Notes under the pieces: model-generated
What the model was told of the DNA's origin: nothing
Seen by the model: only the letters and a program-made list of their open reading frames with translations
Databases searched by the model: none
Shown here: positions 18,314 through 27,149 of the stretch, one piece after another
Layout: every line of letters begins with the position of its first letter
Numbering within the stretch: position 1 is the stretch's first letter
Program-made: the position numbers and the translations under genes
NCBI RefSeq assembly: GCF_006349365.1
Contig: NZ_CP040899.1
Coordinates: forward strand, 992,001 to 1,056,000
DNA length: 64,000 nt
Source: Georgenia wutianyii
GTDB lineage: Bacteria; Actinomycetota; Actinomycetes; Actinomycetales; Actinomycetaceae
Direction of reading: 5' to 3'

Positions 18314-20311
18314 TCACCAGATCTTCACGCGCTCCTCGGGCGGGAGGTACAGCGCGTCGCTGGGCTGGACGTCGAAGGCCTCGACGAAGGAGTCGAGGTT
18401 GCGCACGACGCCGTTGCAGCGGAACTCGTTCGGCGAGTGCGGGTCGATCGCCAGCAGCCGGATGACCTCGGCGTCGCGGGCCTTCTGCTGCCACACCCGG
18501 CCCCAGCAGTAGAAGATGCGCTGCAGCCCGGTGAGCCCGTCGATCACCGGCGCCTCGTCCAGGCCGGCGAGCCCCTGCTTGCGCAGGGCGATCTCGTAGG
18601 CCTTGATGGCGATCGTCAGGCCGCCGAGGTCACCGATGTTCTCCCCGATGGTCAGCGCGCCGTTGACGTGGTGCGATCCGTCCAGCTGGGCGGGGGAGAA
18701 GGCGTCGTACTGGGCGATGAGCGCCTTCGTGCGGGCCTCGAACTCGGCACGGTCCTGCTCGGTCCACCAGTCCTGCAGCCGGCCGGTGCCGTCGTACTTG
18801 GAACCCTGGTCGTCGAAGCCGTGGCCGATCTCGTGGCCGATGACGGCGCCGATCCCGCCGTAGTTCCACGCGTCGTCGGCCTCGGCGTCGAAGAACGGCG
18901 GCTGGAGGATGGCGGCGGGGAAGACGATCTCGTTCATCGTCGGGTTGTAGTAGGCGTTGACCGTCTGGGGCGGCATGAACCACTCGTCGCGGTCCATCGG
19001 CTTGCCCAGCTTGGCGAGCTCGCGCTTCGTCTCGAACAGCTCGGCGCGCCGCACGTTGCCCATGAGGTCCGTGGGGTCGATCTCCAGGGTGGAGTAGTCG
19101 CGCCACTTGTCGGGGTAGCCGATCTTGGGGGTGAAGGCAGCGAGCTTCTCCAGCGCGCGCTCCTTCGTCTCCTCACCCATCCAGTCGAGCCCGGTGATCG
19201 ACTCCCGGTAGGCCTCGATGAGGTTGTCGACGAGCTCCTGCATGCGGGCCTTGTGCGCCGGCGGGAAGTACCGCTCGACGTAGATCTTGCCCACGGCCTC
19301 GCCCAGCACGCCCTCGACGAGGGACACGCCCCGCTTCCACCGCTCGCGCAGCTCCGGCGCGCCGGTGAGGGTGCGGCCGTAGAAGTCGAAGTGCTCCTCG
19401 ACGAACGCGGCAGGCAGGTAGGGCGCGCGGGTGGAGACGACGTGCCACAGCAGCCACATCCGCAGGGAGTCGACGTCGAGCTCCTCCCAGGCGGCCGCGA
19501 AGTGCGTGAGGTAGGACGGCATGCCGACGATGGAGGTGTCGAGGGCGCCGGCGGGCAGGTCGAACGCCTCGCGCCACAGGTCCCACGGGAAGCCGGGGGC
19601 GCCCTCGACGACCTCGGCCCACGTGCGCGGGTTGTTGATGAGGTCGGCCTCCCGCGACTTCACCTTGTCCCAGTGACCCGCGGCCAGACGCGTCTCGACC
19701 GCCATGACCCGCTGCGCCGCGCCCATCGCCTCGTCGGCGGGGACGAGTCCGGAGAGCTCGAGCATGGTGGCGACGTGCGCGACGTAGGCCGAGCGGGTCT
19801 CGGCGTGCGCGTCCTCGCGGTAGTAGGACTCGTCGGGCAGCCCGAGCCCGCTCTGCCACAGGAAGACCGAGTAGCGGTCGGGGTCGTTGAAGTCGGTGTC
19901 GACGAAGAGCGCGACGGCGCCGCCGATGCCGGTGGGCGCCAGGGTGCCCATGGCGCGCGCGAGGGCGTCCTTGTCGCGGGCGGCGGTGAACAGCTCGAGG
20001 TCGGCCTGCAGGGGCGCGGTGCCCAGCGCCTCGATGCGCTCCTCGGCCATGAACGAGGCGTACAGGTCCCCGATCTGCTTCGCCTCACCCGTGGCGTCCT
20101 CGGTGGCGGCCTCGGTGATGATGTCGCGCACCCGCTGCTCGGACAGGTCGCGCAGCACCATGAAGGCGCCGTCCCGGGCACGGTCCGCGGGGATCTCGTG
20201 CTCCCGGACGTAGGTGCCGTTGATGAAGCGGTAGAGGTCGTCCTGCGGCCGCACGGACGTGTCCATGGCCTGCTCGAACGACATGGGAGCGGTCGTCTCG
20301 TTCGTCGTCAT
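18314..20311 (-). CDS. M13 family zinc metalloendopeptidase (PepO/neprilysin-like)
   Basis: 665 residues, the usual length for cytoplasmic bacterial M13 enzymes. The N-terminal M13 domain (DDLYRFINGTYV...) is followed by the catalytic domain with NAYYNPTMNEIVFPAAILQPPFFD, the zinc motif VIGHEIGHGFDDQGSKYD near residue 491, the third ligand in GENIGDLGGL, and the C-terminal DPHSPNEFRCNGVVRN typical of the family. It degrades short peptides; no signal peptide is seen, so it probably acts in the cytoplasm. ATG 20311 is chosen because TATCGT lies six bases upstream on the minus strand. Confidence 0.95.
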   Translation of the reverse strand: MTTNETTAPMSFEQAMDTSVRPQDDLYRFINGTYVREHEIPADRARDGAFMVLRDLSEQRVRDIITEAATEDATGEAKQIGDLYASFMAEERIEALGTAPLQADLELFTAARDKDALARAMGTLAPTGIGGAVALFVDTDFNDPDRYSVFLWQSGLGLPDESYYREDAHAETRSAYVAHVATMLELSGLVPADEAMGAAQRVMAVETRLAAGHWDKVKSREADLINNPRTWAEVVEGAPGFPWDLWREAFDLPAGALDTSIVGMPSYLTHFAAAWEELDVDSLRMWLLWHVVSTRAPYLPAAFVEEHFDFYGRTLTGAPELRERWKRGVSLVEGVLGEAVGKIYVERYFPPAHKARMQELVDNLIEAYRESITGLDWMGEETKERALEKLAAFTPKIGYPDKWRDYSTLEIDPTDLMGNVRRAELFETKRELAKLGKPMDRDEWFMPPQTVNAYYNPTMNEIVFPAAILQPPFFDAEADDAWNYGGIGAVIGHEIGHGFDDQGSKYDGTGRLQDWWTEQDRAEFEARTKALIAQYDAFSPAQLDGSHHVNGALTIGENIGDLGGLTIAIKAYEIALRKQGLAGLDEAPVIDGLTGLQRIFYCWGRVWQQKARDAEVIRLLAIDPHSPNEFRCNGVVRNLDSFVEAFDVQPSDALYLPPEERVKIW

Positions 20312-20317
20312 GCTCCG

Positions 20318-20323
20318 ACGATA
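20318..20323 (-). promoter_or_regulatory. Leaderless -10 element of the M13 peptidase gene
   Basis: On the minus strand TATCGT lies six bases before the ATG. It is back to back with the rpiB promoter region. Confidence 0.5.
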
Positions 20324-20379
20324 CGGGAGCCCTCGGACAGGGGTCCCCGGCACGGCCCGCGCACGGCAAGATAGGGGTC

Positions 20380-20826
20380 ATGCGCATCCACATCGCCGCC
20401 GACCACGCCGGCTACGAGCTCAAGACCGCCCTCGTCGAGCACCTCACCGCCGGCGGCCACGACGTCGTCGACCACGGTGCCCACGAGTACGACGCCGAGG
20501 ACGACTACCCCTCGTTCTGCTTCGCCGCGGGCGAGGCCGTCGTCGCCGAGCCGGGGAGCCTGGGCATCGTCCTCGGCGGCTCGGGCAACGGTGAGCAGAT
20601 CGCCGCGAACAAGGTCCGCGGCGTGCGCGCCGCCCTCGTGTGGGACACCGACACCGCCGTCCTCGCACGGGCGCACAACGACGCCAACGTCATCTCCCTC
20701 GGTGCCCGCAAGCACCCGGTGGACGACGCGATCGCCTTCGTCGAGGCGTTCCTCGCCGAGCCGTTCTCCGGCGAGGCCCGCCACCAGCGTCGCATCGACC
20801 AGCTCGCGGCCTACGAGCAGCGCTAG
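20380..20826 (+). CDS. rpiB: Ribose-5-phosphate isomerase B
   Basis: Interconverts ribose-5-phosphate and ribulose-5-phosphate in the pentose phosphate pathway. The 148-residue protein has the RpiB/LacAB fold: IHIAADHAGYELKTALVEHL at the N-terminus, the anion-binding GGSGNGEQIAANKVRGVRAALVWD, and the NVISLGAR segment. A CAAGAT hexamer seven bases before the ATG suggests a leaderless transcript. The stop overlaps the end of the convergent acetyltransferase gene by four bases. Confidence 0.95.
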   Translation: MRIHIAADHAGYELKTALVEHLTAGGHDVVDHGAHEYDAEDDYPSFCFAAGEAVVAEPGSLGIVLGGSGNGEQIAANKVRGVRAALVWDTDTAVLARAHNDANVISLGARKHPVDDAIAFVEAFLAEPFSGEARHQRRIDQLAAYEQR

Positions 20827-22118
20827 AAGCCCCAGCCGGTGCTGGGGGCCACCGGCCAGCCCAGGGCGGCCGCCGCCGGGACGAGCGAGCCGGGGACGAG
20901 CTCGGTGACCCGCCCGGCGGCGTGCAGCGCGCTCAGGGTCGTCCCGCCGAGGTAGGCGGAGCCGAGGTCTGCGACGCCGATCGCCAGGTGCGCCGGTGCC
21001 TCGGTCCGGGAGACCTCGACGCCCTCGGGGCCGCCACGCACGTGCCACCGGCCGTGGTTGTCGGGCACGAGCGGGTCGCTGACGTCGAGGACGACGTCGA
21101 CGGCGCACGGGTAGGAGCGCAGCCGCAGCGCGGCGGGCAGGTCGAGGATGCGCACCCACACGTCGTCGTGGATCTTGCGGTTGGTGCCGCGCAGGTCGGT
21201 GAGCAGGCCGAGGACGGCGTCGTCGGGCGCGAGGTTGCGCACCTCGACCGTCCCCATGAGGTCGAGGTCGAGGAGGGTGGCCCACAGCGCCCGCGCGGCC
21301 GCGGCGTCCAGCGCGAGGACGTCGTGGATCTTGACGACGCCCTCCGGGCGGTTCTCGTCGCTCCACTTCTCCGTGCGCCGCAGCAGCGCGTAGCCGCGCG
21401 GCTCGCCCGCGGCGTCCCGGACGAACGCGATCCGCCGCCGCTCGGCGCCCTTGCGGGCCGAGGGCCAGTCCAGGACGTGCAGCCGCCGCAGCGCCTCGGT
21501 GTCCCGGGTGATCCACCCGGGACGCACGGCGCTGCCGTGGACCTGCTCCAGCTCGGCGCCGTGCCGGGCGACGTCGAAGGTGTCGAGCTCGACGAGGAGC
21601 TCCTCGCTCCCGGGAACCGGGCGCAGGTCGGCGCCCCTGCCCAGGGTGAGCGAGGCGCGGTGGCTCGCGATGCCGTATCCGTACCGGCCGTAGATACCGC
21701 TCTCCGCGGCGTAGAGGACCGAGAGGACCTCGCCGCGGTCACGGCTGCGGCGCAGGTGCGCGTGGAGCATCGTGCGGCTCAGGCCGCGCCGGCGGTGCCC
21801 GGGGTGCACCCCGACCCAGGTGAGGCCGGCGGCGGGCACCCGCTGCCCGCCGGGCACCTGCACCCGGAAGGCGTAGGAGGAGTGCATCGCCGCGAGCATC
21901 GTCCCCCGCGGGCCGTCGAACCAGACGCCGACGCTGCGCGCGGGCTCCAGCGCCCACACGTCGACCTGGTCGTCCTCGGGGGAGGATTCGAAGGCGAAGG
22001 CCCAGCGGTCGATCTCGCGCATGGCGTCGCGGTCGGTGGCGTCGTCGAGCTCGGCGAGGCGGTAGCCGGGCGGCAGCGGGACCTGTGTGGGGTGGGTGTG
22101 GGGCACGGGGACGAGCAT
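20823..22118 (-). CDS. Eis-like GNAT family N-acetyltransferase
   Basis: 431 residues with the three-part architecture of Eis proteins: an N-terminal GNAT domain with acetyl-CoA loop VGVHPGHRRRGLSRTML (about residue 105), a second divergent GNAT domain, and a C-terminal SCP2-like domain ending in hydrophobic Trp-Gly-Phe. Motifs YAAESGIYGRYGYGIAS and WITRDTEALRRLHVLDWP are typical. Eis enzymes acetylate amines at several positions of aminoglycosides or protein lysines, but the substrate here is unknown and resistance is not implied. ATG 22118 starts where the family does. Divergent from the alkyltransferase-like gene, with 49 bases between the starts. Confidence 0.85.
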   Translation of the reverse strand: MLVPVPHTHPTQVPLPPGYRLAELDDATDRDAMREIDRWAFAFESSPEDDQVDVWALEPARSVGVWFDGPRGTMLAAMHSSYAFRVQVPGGQRVPAAGLTWVGVHPGHRRRGLSRTMLHAHLRRSRDRGEVLSVLYAAESGIYGRYGYGIASHRASLTLGRGADLRPVPGSEELLVELDTFDVARHGAELEQVHGSAVRPGWITRDTEALRRLHVLDWPSARKGAERRRIAFVRDAAGEPRGYALLRRTEKWSDENRPEGVVKIHDVLALDAAAARALWATLLDLDLMGTVEVRNLAPDDAVLGLLTDLRGTNRKIHDDVWVRILDLPAALRLRSYPCAVDVVLDVSDPLVPDNHGRWHVRGGPEGVEVSRTEAPAHLAIGVADLGSAYLGGTTLSALHAAGRVTELVPGSLVPAAAALGWPVAPSTGWGF

Positions 22119-22154
22119 GGCAGCAGCCCCGACGGCGTAGCGAGCGGTTTTTGG

Positions 22155-22160
22155 GACAAT
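22155..22160 (+). promoter_or_regulatory. Leaderless -10 element of the ATL-nei unit
   Basis: GACAAT followed by seven bases and GTG at 22168. This favours the GTG over an in-frame ATG at 22159, which would overlap the hexamer. Confidence 0.45.
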
Positions 22161-22167
22161 GGCGGGC

Positions 22168-22485
22168 GTGACCGACTGGAGCGAGCTCGTCCTCGACGTC
22201 GCCGAGGACGTCCCACCCGGTCGTGCCACGACGTACGGCCTCGTCTCGGAGGCCGCGCGGGCGCGCACCGGCCAGGGCTCGGCGCGGTCGGTCGGCGCGG
22301 TCATGGCGCGCGAGGGCGGTTCCGTCGCCTGGTGGCGGGTCGTCCGCGCCGACGGGTCGCTGCCCAGCCACCTCGCCGCCCGCGCCGCCGAGCACTACGC
22401 CGCGGAGGGGACGCCGCTGCGTCCCGGTGGCGCCGTCGACCTCACCCGCGCCCTGTGGGACCCCGTGGAGGAGCTCCATGCCTGA
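22168..22485 (+). CDS. Alkyltransferase-like protein (ATL, MGMT fold without the acceptor cysteine)
   Basis: 105 residues comprising only the MGMT DNA-binding domain: PPGRATTYGLVSEAA, then the recognition and active-site region SVGAVMAREGGSVAWWRVVRADGSLP. In true O6-alkylguanine transferases the latter reads PCHRVV; here the alkyl-accepting cysteine is Trp55 and the neighbouring His is Trp56. ATL proteins bind O6-alkylguanine, flip it and hand the lesion to nucleotide excision repair without transferring the alkyl group. The gene overlaps the following glycosylase gene by eight bases, so the two are translationally coupled and likely act in base-lesion repair. Confidence 0.88.
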   Translation: MTDWSELVLDVAEDVPPGRATTYGLVSEAARARTGQGSARSVGAVMAREGGSVAWWRVVRADGSLPSHLAARAAEHYAAEGTPLRPGGAVDLTRALWDPVEELHA

Positions 22486-23386
22486 AGGCCACTCGATCCA
22501 CCGGCTCGCGCTCGCGTTCGACGAGCTGCTCCACGGGCAGCGGCTGGAGGTGAGCTCACCCCAGGGCCGCTTCGCCGCGGGCGCCGCGCTGCTCGACGGG
22601 CACCGGCTCGTCGCCACCGACGCCCACGGCAAGCACCTGTTCCTCGGCTTCGCGGCCGGCGACGACGCGGCAGCCGAGGAGCTGCGCTGGCTGCGCGTGC
22701 ACCTCGGGCTGGCCGGCTCGTGGACCTTCGCCGGCGACTCGACGTTCCACGCCCCGCACGCCATCGGCGCGCCCCGGCGCCGCGTCGCGGAGGAGGAGAC
22801 GCCACTGTCCGGCGAGAGCACGGAGGTGGCCCCGGACGACTGGCAGCCGCCCGAGCCGCCAGGGGCCGTGCGCGTCCGGCTGCTCGGTGAGCACGGCGTC
22901 GCCGACCTCACCGGCCCCGCCGCGTGCGAGGTGGTGACGCCGGAGGAGAAGGCGGCGGTCCAGGCCCGGCTCGGCCCCGACCCGCTGCGCACCGACGGGG
23001 ACCCCGAGGTGTTCGTCGCGGACGTCCGGCGCCGGGCGCGGCCGGTGGGCGAGCTCCTCATGGACCAGGCGGTCATCGCCGGCGTCGGCAACATCTACCG
23101 GGCCGAGGCGCTCTACCGGGCGCGACTCCACCCGCGTCGCCTCGGCAGGACCGTCTCGGCGGCCAAGCTGCGCGGCATGTGGGCCGACCTCGCGGTGCTC
23201 ATGGCCGACGGCGTGGCCACCGGCCGCATCGTCACCACCGAGGCGGAGGACCGGCAGGAGGAGGACGACCGGTGGTACGTCTACCACCGCTCGGGCCGCC
23301 CCTGCCTGCGCTGCGGCACCCGGGTGACCGAGGACGTCATGGGTGCGCGGCGGGTGTTCTGGTGCCCGCGCGAGCAGCGCCGCTGA
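22478..23386 (+). CDS. Fpg/Nei family DNA glycosylase (Nei1-like)
   Basis: 302 residues. The protein begins MPEGHSIHRLA: Pro2 is the catalytic nucleophile and Glu3 the proton donor. VSSPQGRFAAGAALLDG and AHGKHLFL (conserved Lys) complete the N-terminal domain; the H2TH region includes LLMDQAVIAGVGNIYRAEAL. The C-terminal zinc-finger region reads CLRCGT...RRVFWCPREQRR: three of the four expected cysteines are present, the fourth is Glu. The opening motif resembles mycobacterial Nei1. The enzyme should excise oxidised pyrimidines or purines and nick the abasic site. An insert of about 25 acidic residues (RRRVAEEETPLSGES) is unusual. Confidence 0.9.
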   Translation: MPEGHSIHRLALAFDELLHGQRLEVSSPQGRFAAGAALLDGHRLVATDAHGKHLFLGFAAGDDAAAEELRWLRVHLGLAGSWTFAGDSTFHAPHAIGAPRRRVAEEETPLSGESTEVAPDDWQPPEPPGAVRVRLLGEHGVADLTGPAACEVVTPEEKAAVQARLGPDPLRTDGDPEVFVADVRRRARPVGELLMDQAVIAGVGNIYRAEALYRARLHPRRLGRTVSAAKLRGMWADLAVLMADGVATGRIVTTEAEDRQEEDDRWYVYHRSGRPCLRCGTRVTEDVMGARRVFWCPREQRR

Positions 23387-23411
23387 GCCCTGCGGTCCCG
23401 CCCGCGCCCAC

Positions 23412-24290
23412 TCAGCCCTGGGGGACGGGCGCCGCGGCGACGAGCGCGGCGACCGTGTCCTCCAGCGGCGTGGTGAGCCGCACGGTGCGCCCGCCGCGCG
23501 GGGCGAGCAGCCCCTGCTCGTCGGCCCGGTAGAGCTCGGCGAGGCTCTCGGCCACGGGCATCGGCAGACCGGTCGCCGCGAGCGTGGGCGCCCACGCCTC
23601 CTCGGGCAGCGGGACGACGGCGAGCTCGCGGCCCAGTGCCGCGCCGAGCACCGCCGCCACCTCCCGCTCGGTGTACTCCGGCCCGAGGACGTCGACGACC
23701 TCGTCCGCCGCCGCCGGCGCGAGGAGGGTGCGGGCGACGACGACGCCGAGGTCGCGGGTGGCGCCCATGGGGTGCGGGACGTCGGCGGACGCGGCGAAGA
23801 CCGGGTAGACGCCCTCGGCGCGCGCGACGTCGAGGACGTCACCGACCTTCTCCTGGAAGTGCCCCGAGCGCAGCGCGCTGACCCGTGCGCCGGTCGCCCG
23901 CAGCGACTCCTCGAGGACGTGGAGCCCTGCGATCGGCCCCGTCCCGCCCGGCAGGTCGGCCCCGCCGGAGGACAGGACGACGACGTGCGGCACACCCGCC
24001 CGCCGCACGGCGCCCGCCGTCGCGCCGGCGACGGCCCGGGCGTCCGTGGCACCGTCCTCGACGGTGAGGTCGAAGGGCAGCAGGGCGAACAGCCCGGTGC
24101 ACCCGGTGAGGGCCTCGGCCAGCGCCTCCTCGTCGTGCAGGTCGACGAGCCGTGCCTGCGCGCCGCGTGCCTCCCACGCGGCGGCGGCCTCGGGACGGCG
24201 GACGAGGACGCGCACGGGCCGGCCCGCGCGCAAGAGGTGGTCCGCGGCAGCGGACCCGACACGTCCGCTGGCTCCGGCGATGGCGTACAT
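23412..24290 (-). CDS. NmrA-like NAD(P)-binding protein
   Basis: 292 residues, atypical short-chain dehydrogenase fold: MYAIAGASGRVGSAAADHLL is the glycine-rich nucleotide motif, followed by VRVLVRRPEAAAAWEARG that would bind the NADP phosphate. There is no YxxxK catalytic pair, as in NmrA/QOR2-type redox sensors or quinone reductases. AAGGAG lies five bases before the ATG. It is divergent from an AraC-type regulator, which is the usual layout for a regulator and its target. Confidence 0.85.
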   Translation of the reverse strand: MYAIAGASGRVGSAAADHLLRAGRPVRVLVRRPEAAAAWEARGAQARLVDLHDEEALAEALTGCTGLFALLPFDLTVEDGATDARAVAGATAGAVRRAGVPHVVVLSSGGADLPGGTGPIAGLHVLEESLRATGARVSALRSGHFQEKVGDVLDVARAEGVYPVFAASADVPHPMGATRDLGVVVARTLLAPAAADEVVDVLGPEYTEREVAAVLGAALGRELAVVPLPEEAWAPTLAATGLPMPVAESLAELYRADEQGLLAPRGGRTVRLTTPLEDTVAALVAAAPVPQG

Positions 24291-24420
24291 GGGTGCTCCT
24301 TCGGGTCGGTGTGCCTGGATCACCGACGCTACGGAGGAGTCTGCGGAGCATCCATGCCTGTCCCTCCGCCCTTCTTGACCGTTCGTCCACTCTCAGCAGG
24401 ACGTCCGGTTCGTCCGGTGT

Positions 24421-24426
24421 CAGACT
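24421..24426 (+). promoter_or_regulatory. Leaderless -10 element of the araC-type gene
   Basis: CAGACT followed by six bases and ATG. Confidence 0.35.
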
Positions 24427-24432
24427 GCGCGC

Positions 24433-25392
24433 ATGAAGGCCACGCCCTGGCAGAGTGCCGACCGCCTCGCGCAGGCGCTGCACACTGTGCGGATGCGCGG
24501 CACGTTCTACTGCCACGCCGAGCTCACCGAACCGTGGGCGCTGGAGATGCCGGCGTTCCCTGGGACCGTGAGCTTCCACGCCATCACGGCGGGCACGTGC
24601 TGGCTGCGGGTCGACGGCGGGGAGCCGGAGGAGTTGCACGCCGGCGACCTCGCCCTCGTCCCGCACGGCCGCGGGCACGACCTCCTCAGCGACCCCGGCG
24701 TGCGCGGGGCGCGCCGCGTCGACCTGCTGCCCCAGCGCTACCTCACCGAGCACTACTCGGTGCTGCGCCACGGCGGGGGAGGGCGCCCCACCCGGCTCGT
24801 GTGCGGCGTCGTCGGCTTCGACGAGCCCGCCGCCAAGGAGCTGCTCCGGGCGCTCCCGCCGGTGCTGCGCACCAGCGAGGACGAGGGTGTGCGCGAGACG
24901 CTGCGCCTCATGGCGGGCGAGCTGTCCCGTCCCCGGCCCGGCGGGGAGGCGGTGGCGACGCGGCTGGCCGACATCCTCGTCGTCCAGGCGATCCGCGGCT
25001 GGCTCGACCGTGACCCGGGCGCCCGGCAGGGCTGGCTGCGGGCGCTGGACGACGAGCGTATCGGGCGGGTCCTGGAGGCCGTCCACGCCGACCCCGGCCA
25101 CCCCTGGTCGCTCGAGCTGCTCGCCCGCACCGCGGCGATGTCGCGCTCGTCCTTCGCGGCCCGCTTCACCGCGCTCGTCGGCGAGGCGCCGATGGCCTAC
25201 GTCACCCGCTGGCGGATGCGGCTGGCCCACACGCGCCTCACCGAGGACAGGACGACGGTGGCGGCGCTCGCGGCCGAGCTCGGCTACCGGTCCGAGGCGG
25301 CCTTCAGCCGCGCCTTCACCAGGATGGTGGGGCGGACCCCCGGCGCCGTGCGCCGGGGGTCGGCTCAGATGAACAGCGCCGGGTCGGCGTAG
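24433..25392 (+). CDS. AraC family transcriptional regulator with N-terminal cupin domain
   Basis: 319 residues. Residues about 20-200 form an AraC-binding cupin of the Cupin_6 type ([37 protein letters not shown]). The C-terminal 100 residues carry two helix-turn-helix motifs: [41 protein letters not shown] and [34 protein letters not shown]. It is divergent from the NmrA-like gene and probably regulates it; the ligand is unknown. The 3' end overlaps the convergent cysE gene by 28 bases. Confidence 0.92.
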   Translation: MKATPWQSADRLAQALHTVRMRGTFYCHAELTEPWALEMPAFPGTVSFHAITAGTCWLRVDGGEPEELHAGDLALVPHGRGHDLLSDPGVRGARRVDLLPQRYLTEHYSVLRHGGGGRPTRLVCGVVGFDEPAAKELLRALPPVLRTSEDEGVRETLRLMAGELSRPRPGGEAVATRLADILVVQAIRGWLDRDPGARQGWLRALDDERIGRVLEAVHADPGHPWSLELLARTAAMSRSSFAARFTALVGEAPMAYVTRWRMRLAHTRLTEDRTTVAALAAELGYRSEAAFSRAFTRMVGRTPGAVRRGSAQMNSAGSA

Positions 25393-25946
25393 GGGTCGAC
25401 CGCGGTGAGGCGCTCGCGCACCCGCCCGGGCACCCCGACGGACACCGCCCCGTCGGGCACGTCGTGCACGACGACGGCGTTGGCCCCGATCTGCGCGTCG
25501 TCGCCGACGGTGATCGGGCCGAGGACCTTGGCGCCCGCGCCGATGACGACGCGGTCCCCGATCGTCGGGTGACGCTTGCCCTTGGTCATCGACCGGCCGC
25601 CGAGCGTCGTGCCGTGGAACATGACGACGTCGTTGCCGACGACCGCCGTCTCCCCGATGACGACGCCCATGCCGTGGTCGATGAACAGCCGGCGGCCGAG
25701 CACGGCCCCCGGGTGGATCTCGATGCCCGTGAGGCCCCGGACCAGCTGCGACAGCAGCCGGGCCGGGAGCCGCAGCAACGGGCTCGCGTGCCACATGCGG
25801 TGGCACACGCGGTGGGCCCACAAGGCGTGGACACCGGGGTAGCCCAGGGCGACCTCGAGGAGCGTGCGCGCCGCGGGGTCACCGCGGCGCGCAGCCTCGA
25901 GGTCCTCCCTCAGGAGCACCCAGAAGCGAACGCTCGAGTCGTGCAC
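25365..25946 (-). CDS. cysE: Serine O-acetyltransferase
   Basis: Makes O-acetylserine from serine and acetyl-CoA, the committed step of cysteine synthesis. The 193-residue protein is the short actinobacterial form: an alpha-helical N-terminus, then a left-handed beta-helix of hexapeptides with [44 protein letters not shown] (catalytic His-Asp region) and [28 protein letters not shown] 25946 follows the cysK stop by one base, so translation is coupled; an alternative GTG lies nine codons further in. The last 28 bases overlap the convergent araC-type gene. Confidence 0.94.
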   Translation of the reverse strand: MHDSSVRFWVLLREDLEAARRGDPAARTLLEVALGYPGVHALWAHRVCHRMWHASPLLRLPARLLSQLVRGLTGIEIHPGAVLGRRLFIDHGMGVVIGETAVVGNDVVMFHGTTLGGRSMTKGKRHPTIGDRVVIGAGAKVLGPITVGDDAQIGANAVVVHDVPDGAVSVGVPGRVRERLTAVDPYADPALFI

Positions 25947-25947
25947 C

Positions 25948-26883
25948 TCAGTCGGCGAACTCGCTGTAGAGCGGGGTGGAGAGGTAGCGCTCCCCGAAGC
26001 TCGGGATGACGACGACGATCGTCTTGCCCTCGGCCTCGGGGCGCGCGGCGACCTGGAGCGCAGCGTGCACGGCGGCACCGGAGGAGATGCCGACGAAGAT
26101 GCCCTCCTCGGCGGTGACGCGGCGGGCCATCACGACGGACTGCTCGGCGGAGACGTCGATGACCTCGTCGTAGACGGAGGTGTCGAGGATCTCGGGGACG
26201 AAGTTCGCCCCGATGCCCTGGATCTTGTGCGGGCCGGGCTGGCCACCGTTGAGGATGGGCGACTCGGCGGGCTCGACGGCGATGATCTTGACGTCGGGCT
26301 TGCGCTCCTTGAGCACCTGGCCGACACCGGTGATGGTGCCGCCGGTGCCGATGCCGGCGACGAAGTAGTCGACCTCGCCGTCGGTGTCGTTCCAGATCTC
26401 CTCGGCGGTGGTCTGGCGGTGGATCGCCGGGTTCGCCTCGTTGGCGAACTGCCGGGCGAGGATCGCGCCCTCGCGCTCGGCGGCGATCTCCTCGGCCTTG
26501 GCGACCGCGCCCTTCATGCCCTCCGACCCGGGGGTGAGGACGAGCTCGGCGCCGAAGGCGCGCAGGAGCGCGCGGCGCTCCTTGCTCATCGTCTCCGGCA
26601 TGGCGAGGACGACGTCGTAGCCGCGCGCCGCGCCGACCATCGCGAGAGCGATGCCGGTGTTGCCGGACGTGGCCTCGACGATGGTGCCGCCGGGGGGCAG
26701 GGCGCCGGACTGCTCGGCCGCGTTGACGATGGAGACGCCGATGCGGTCCTTGACGGAGTTGGCCGGGTTGTAGAACTCGAGCTTGGCCAGGACGGTGGCC
26801 TTGAGGCCGTCGGTGACGCGGTTGAGCCGGACGAGCGGGGTATGCCCGACGAGGGCGGTGACGTCGTCGTAGATACGTGCCAT
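25948..26883 (-). CDS. cysK: Cysteine synthase A (O-acetylserine sulfhydrylase)
   Basis: PLP enzyme joining sulfide to O-acetylserine. The 311-residue product has all family landmarks: GHTPLVRLN, the PLP lysine in [16 protein letters not shown], the loop [20 protein letters not shown], the phosphate-binding [17 protein letters not shown] and the [11 protein letters not shown] segment. AAGGAA lies five bases before the ATG. It forms an operon with cysE, whose product associates with CysK through its C-terminal residue (this CysE ends in Ile, as required for that complex). A polycysteine leader peptide and an inverted repeat lie upstream. Confidence 0.97.
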   Translation of the reverse strand: MARIYDDVTALVGHTPLVRLNRVTDGLKATVLAKLEFYNPANSVKDRIGVSIVNAAEQSGALPPGGTIVEATSGNTGIALAMVGAARGYDVVLAMPETMSKERRALLRAFGAELVLTPGSEGMKGAVAKAEEIAAEREGAILARQFANEANPAIHRQTTAEEIWNDTDGEVDYFVAGIGTGGTITGVGQVLKERKPDVKIIAVEPAESPILNGGQPGPHKIQGIGANFVPEILDTSVYDEVIDVSAEQSVVMARRVTAEEGIFVGISSGAAVHAALQVAARPEAEGKTIVVVIPSFGERYLSTPLYSEFAD

Positions 26884-26945
26884 TGGGGTTCCTTCGCAGC
26901 GGAGGTACGGGGGTGGTGAGGCGGGCCACCGACGCTGGTGGCGAG

Positions 26946-26990
26946 GAGCGCCCGGCATACGGGCGAGCCGCACGCTAGAGCCGGGCGCTC
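26946..26990 (-). promoter_or_regulatory. Inverted repeat between the polycysteine leader and cysK
   Basis: GAGCGCCCGGC (26946-26956) and GCCGGGCGCTC (26980-26990) are perfect 11-bp complements with a 23-base loop. The upstream arm (minus strand) begins at the leader stop codon, so a ribosome finishing the leader would cover it. That geometry suits attenuation or Rho access control of cysK-cysE; there is no T-tract, so an intrinsic terminator is unlikely. Confidence 0.55.
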
Positions 26991-27043
26991 TACTGACAGG
27001 GACGGCAGCAGCAGGTGGAGGCGGGGGCGGCGAGCACGGACAT
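26990..27043 (-). CDS. Polycysteine leader peptide upstream of cysK (17 aa)
   Basis: The peptide [17 protein letters not shown] has a Cys-Cys-Cys run and a fourth Cys three residues before its end. It is 107 bases upstream of cysK on the same strand. Small polycysteine ORFs acting as cysteine-responsive attenuators are established in mycobacteria; finding one before cysK-cysE argues for the same logic: ribosomes stall at Cys codons when cysteine is short and downstream expression rises. AGGAG lies 11-12 bases before the ATG; an in-frame GTG seven codons earlier is an alternative start. A TAGGGT -10 candidate lies about 60 bases upstream on the minus strand. Confidence 0.75.
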   Translation of the reverse strand: MSVLAAPASTCCCRPCQ

Positions 27044-27149
27044 GGCTGCGGCGTCTCCTCTCACGGCTGCGCGGGGGCCGGGACACGGCCTGCTGTCGAC
27101 CCTAGACCAGGCCGCGTGAACGTTCAATCGCGGACGGCCCCGGAGTTCC

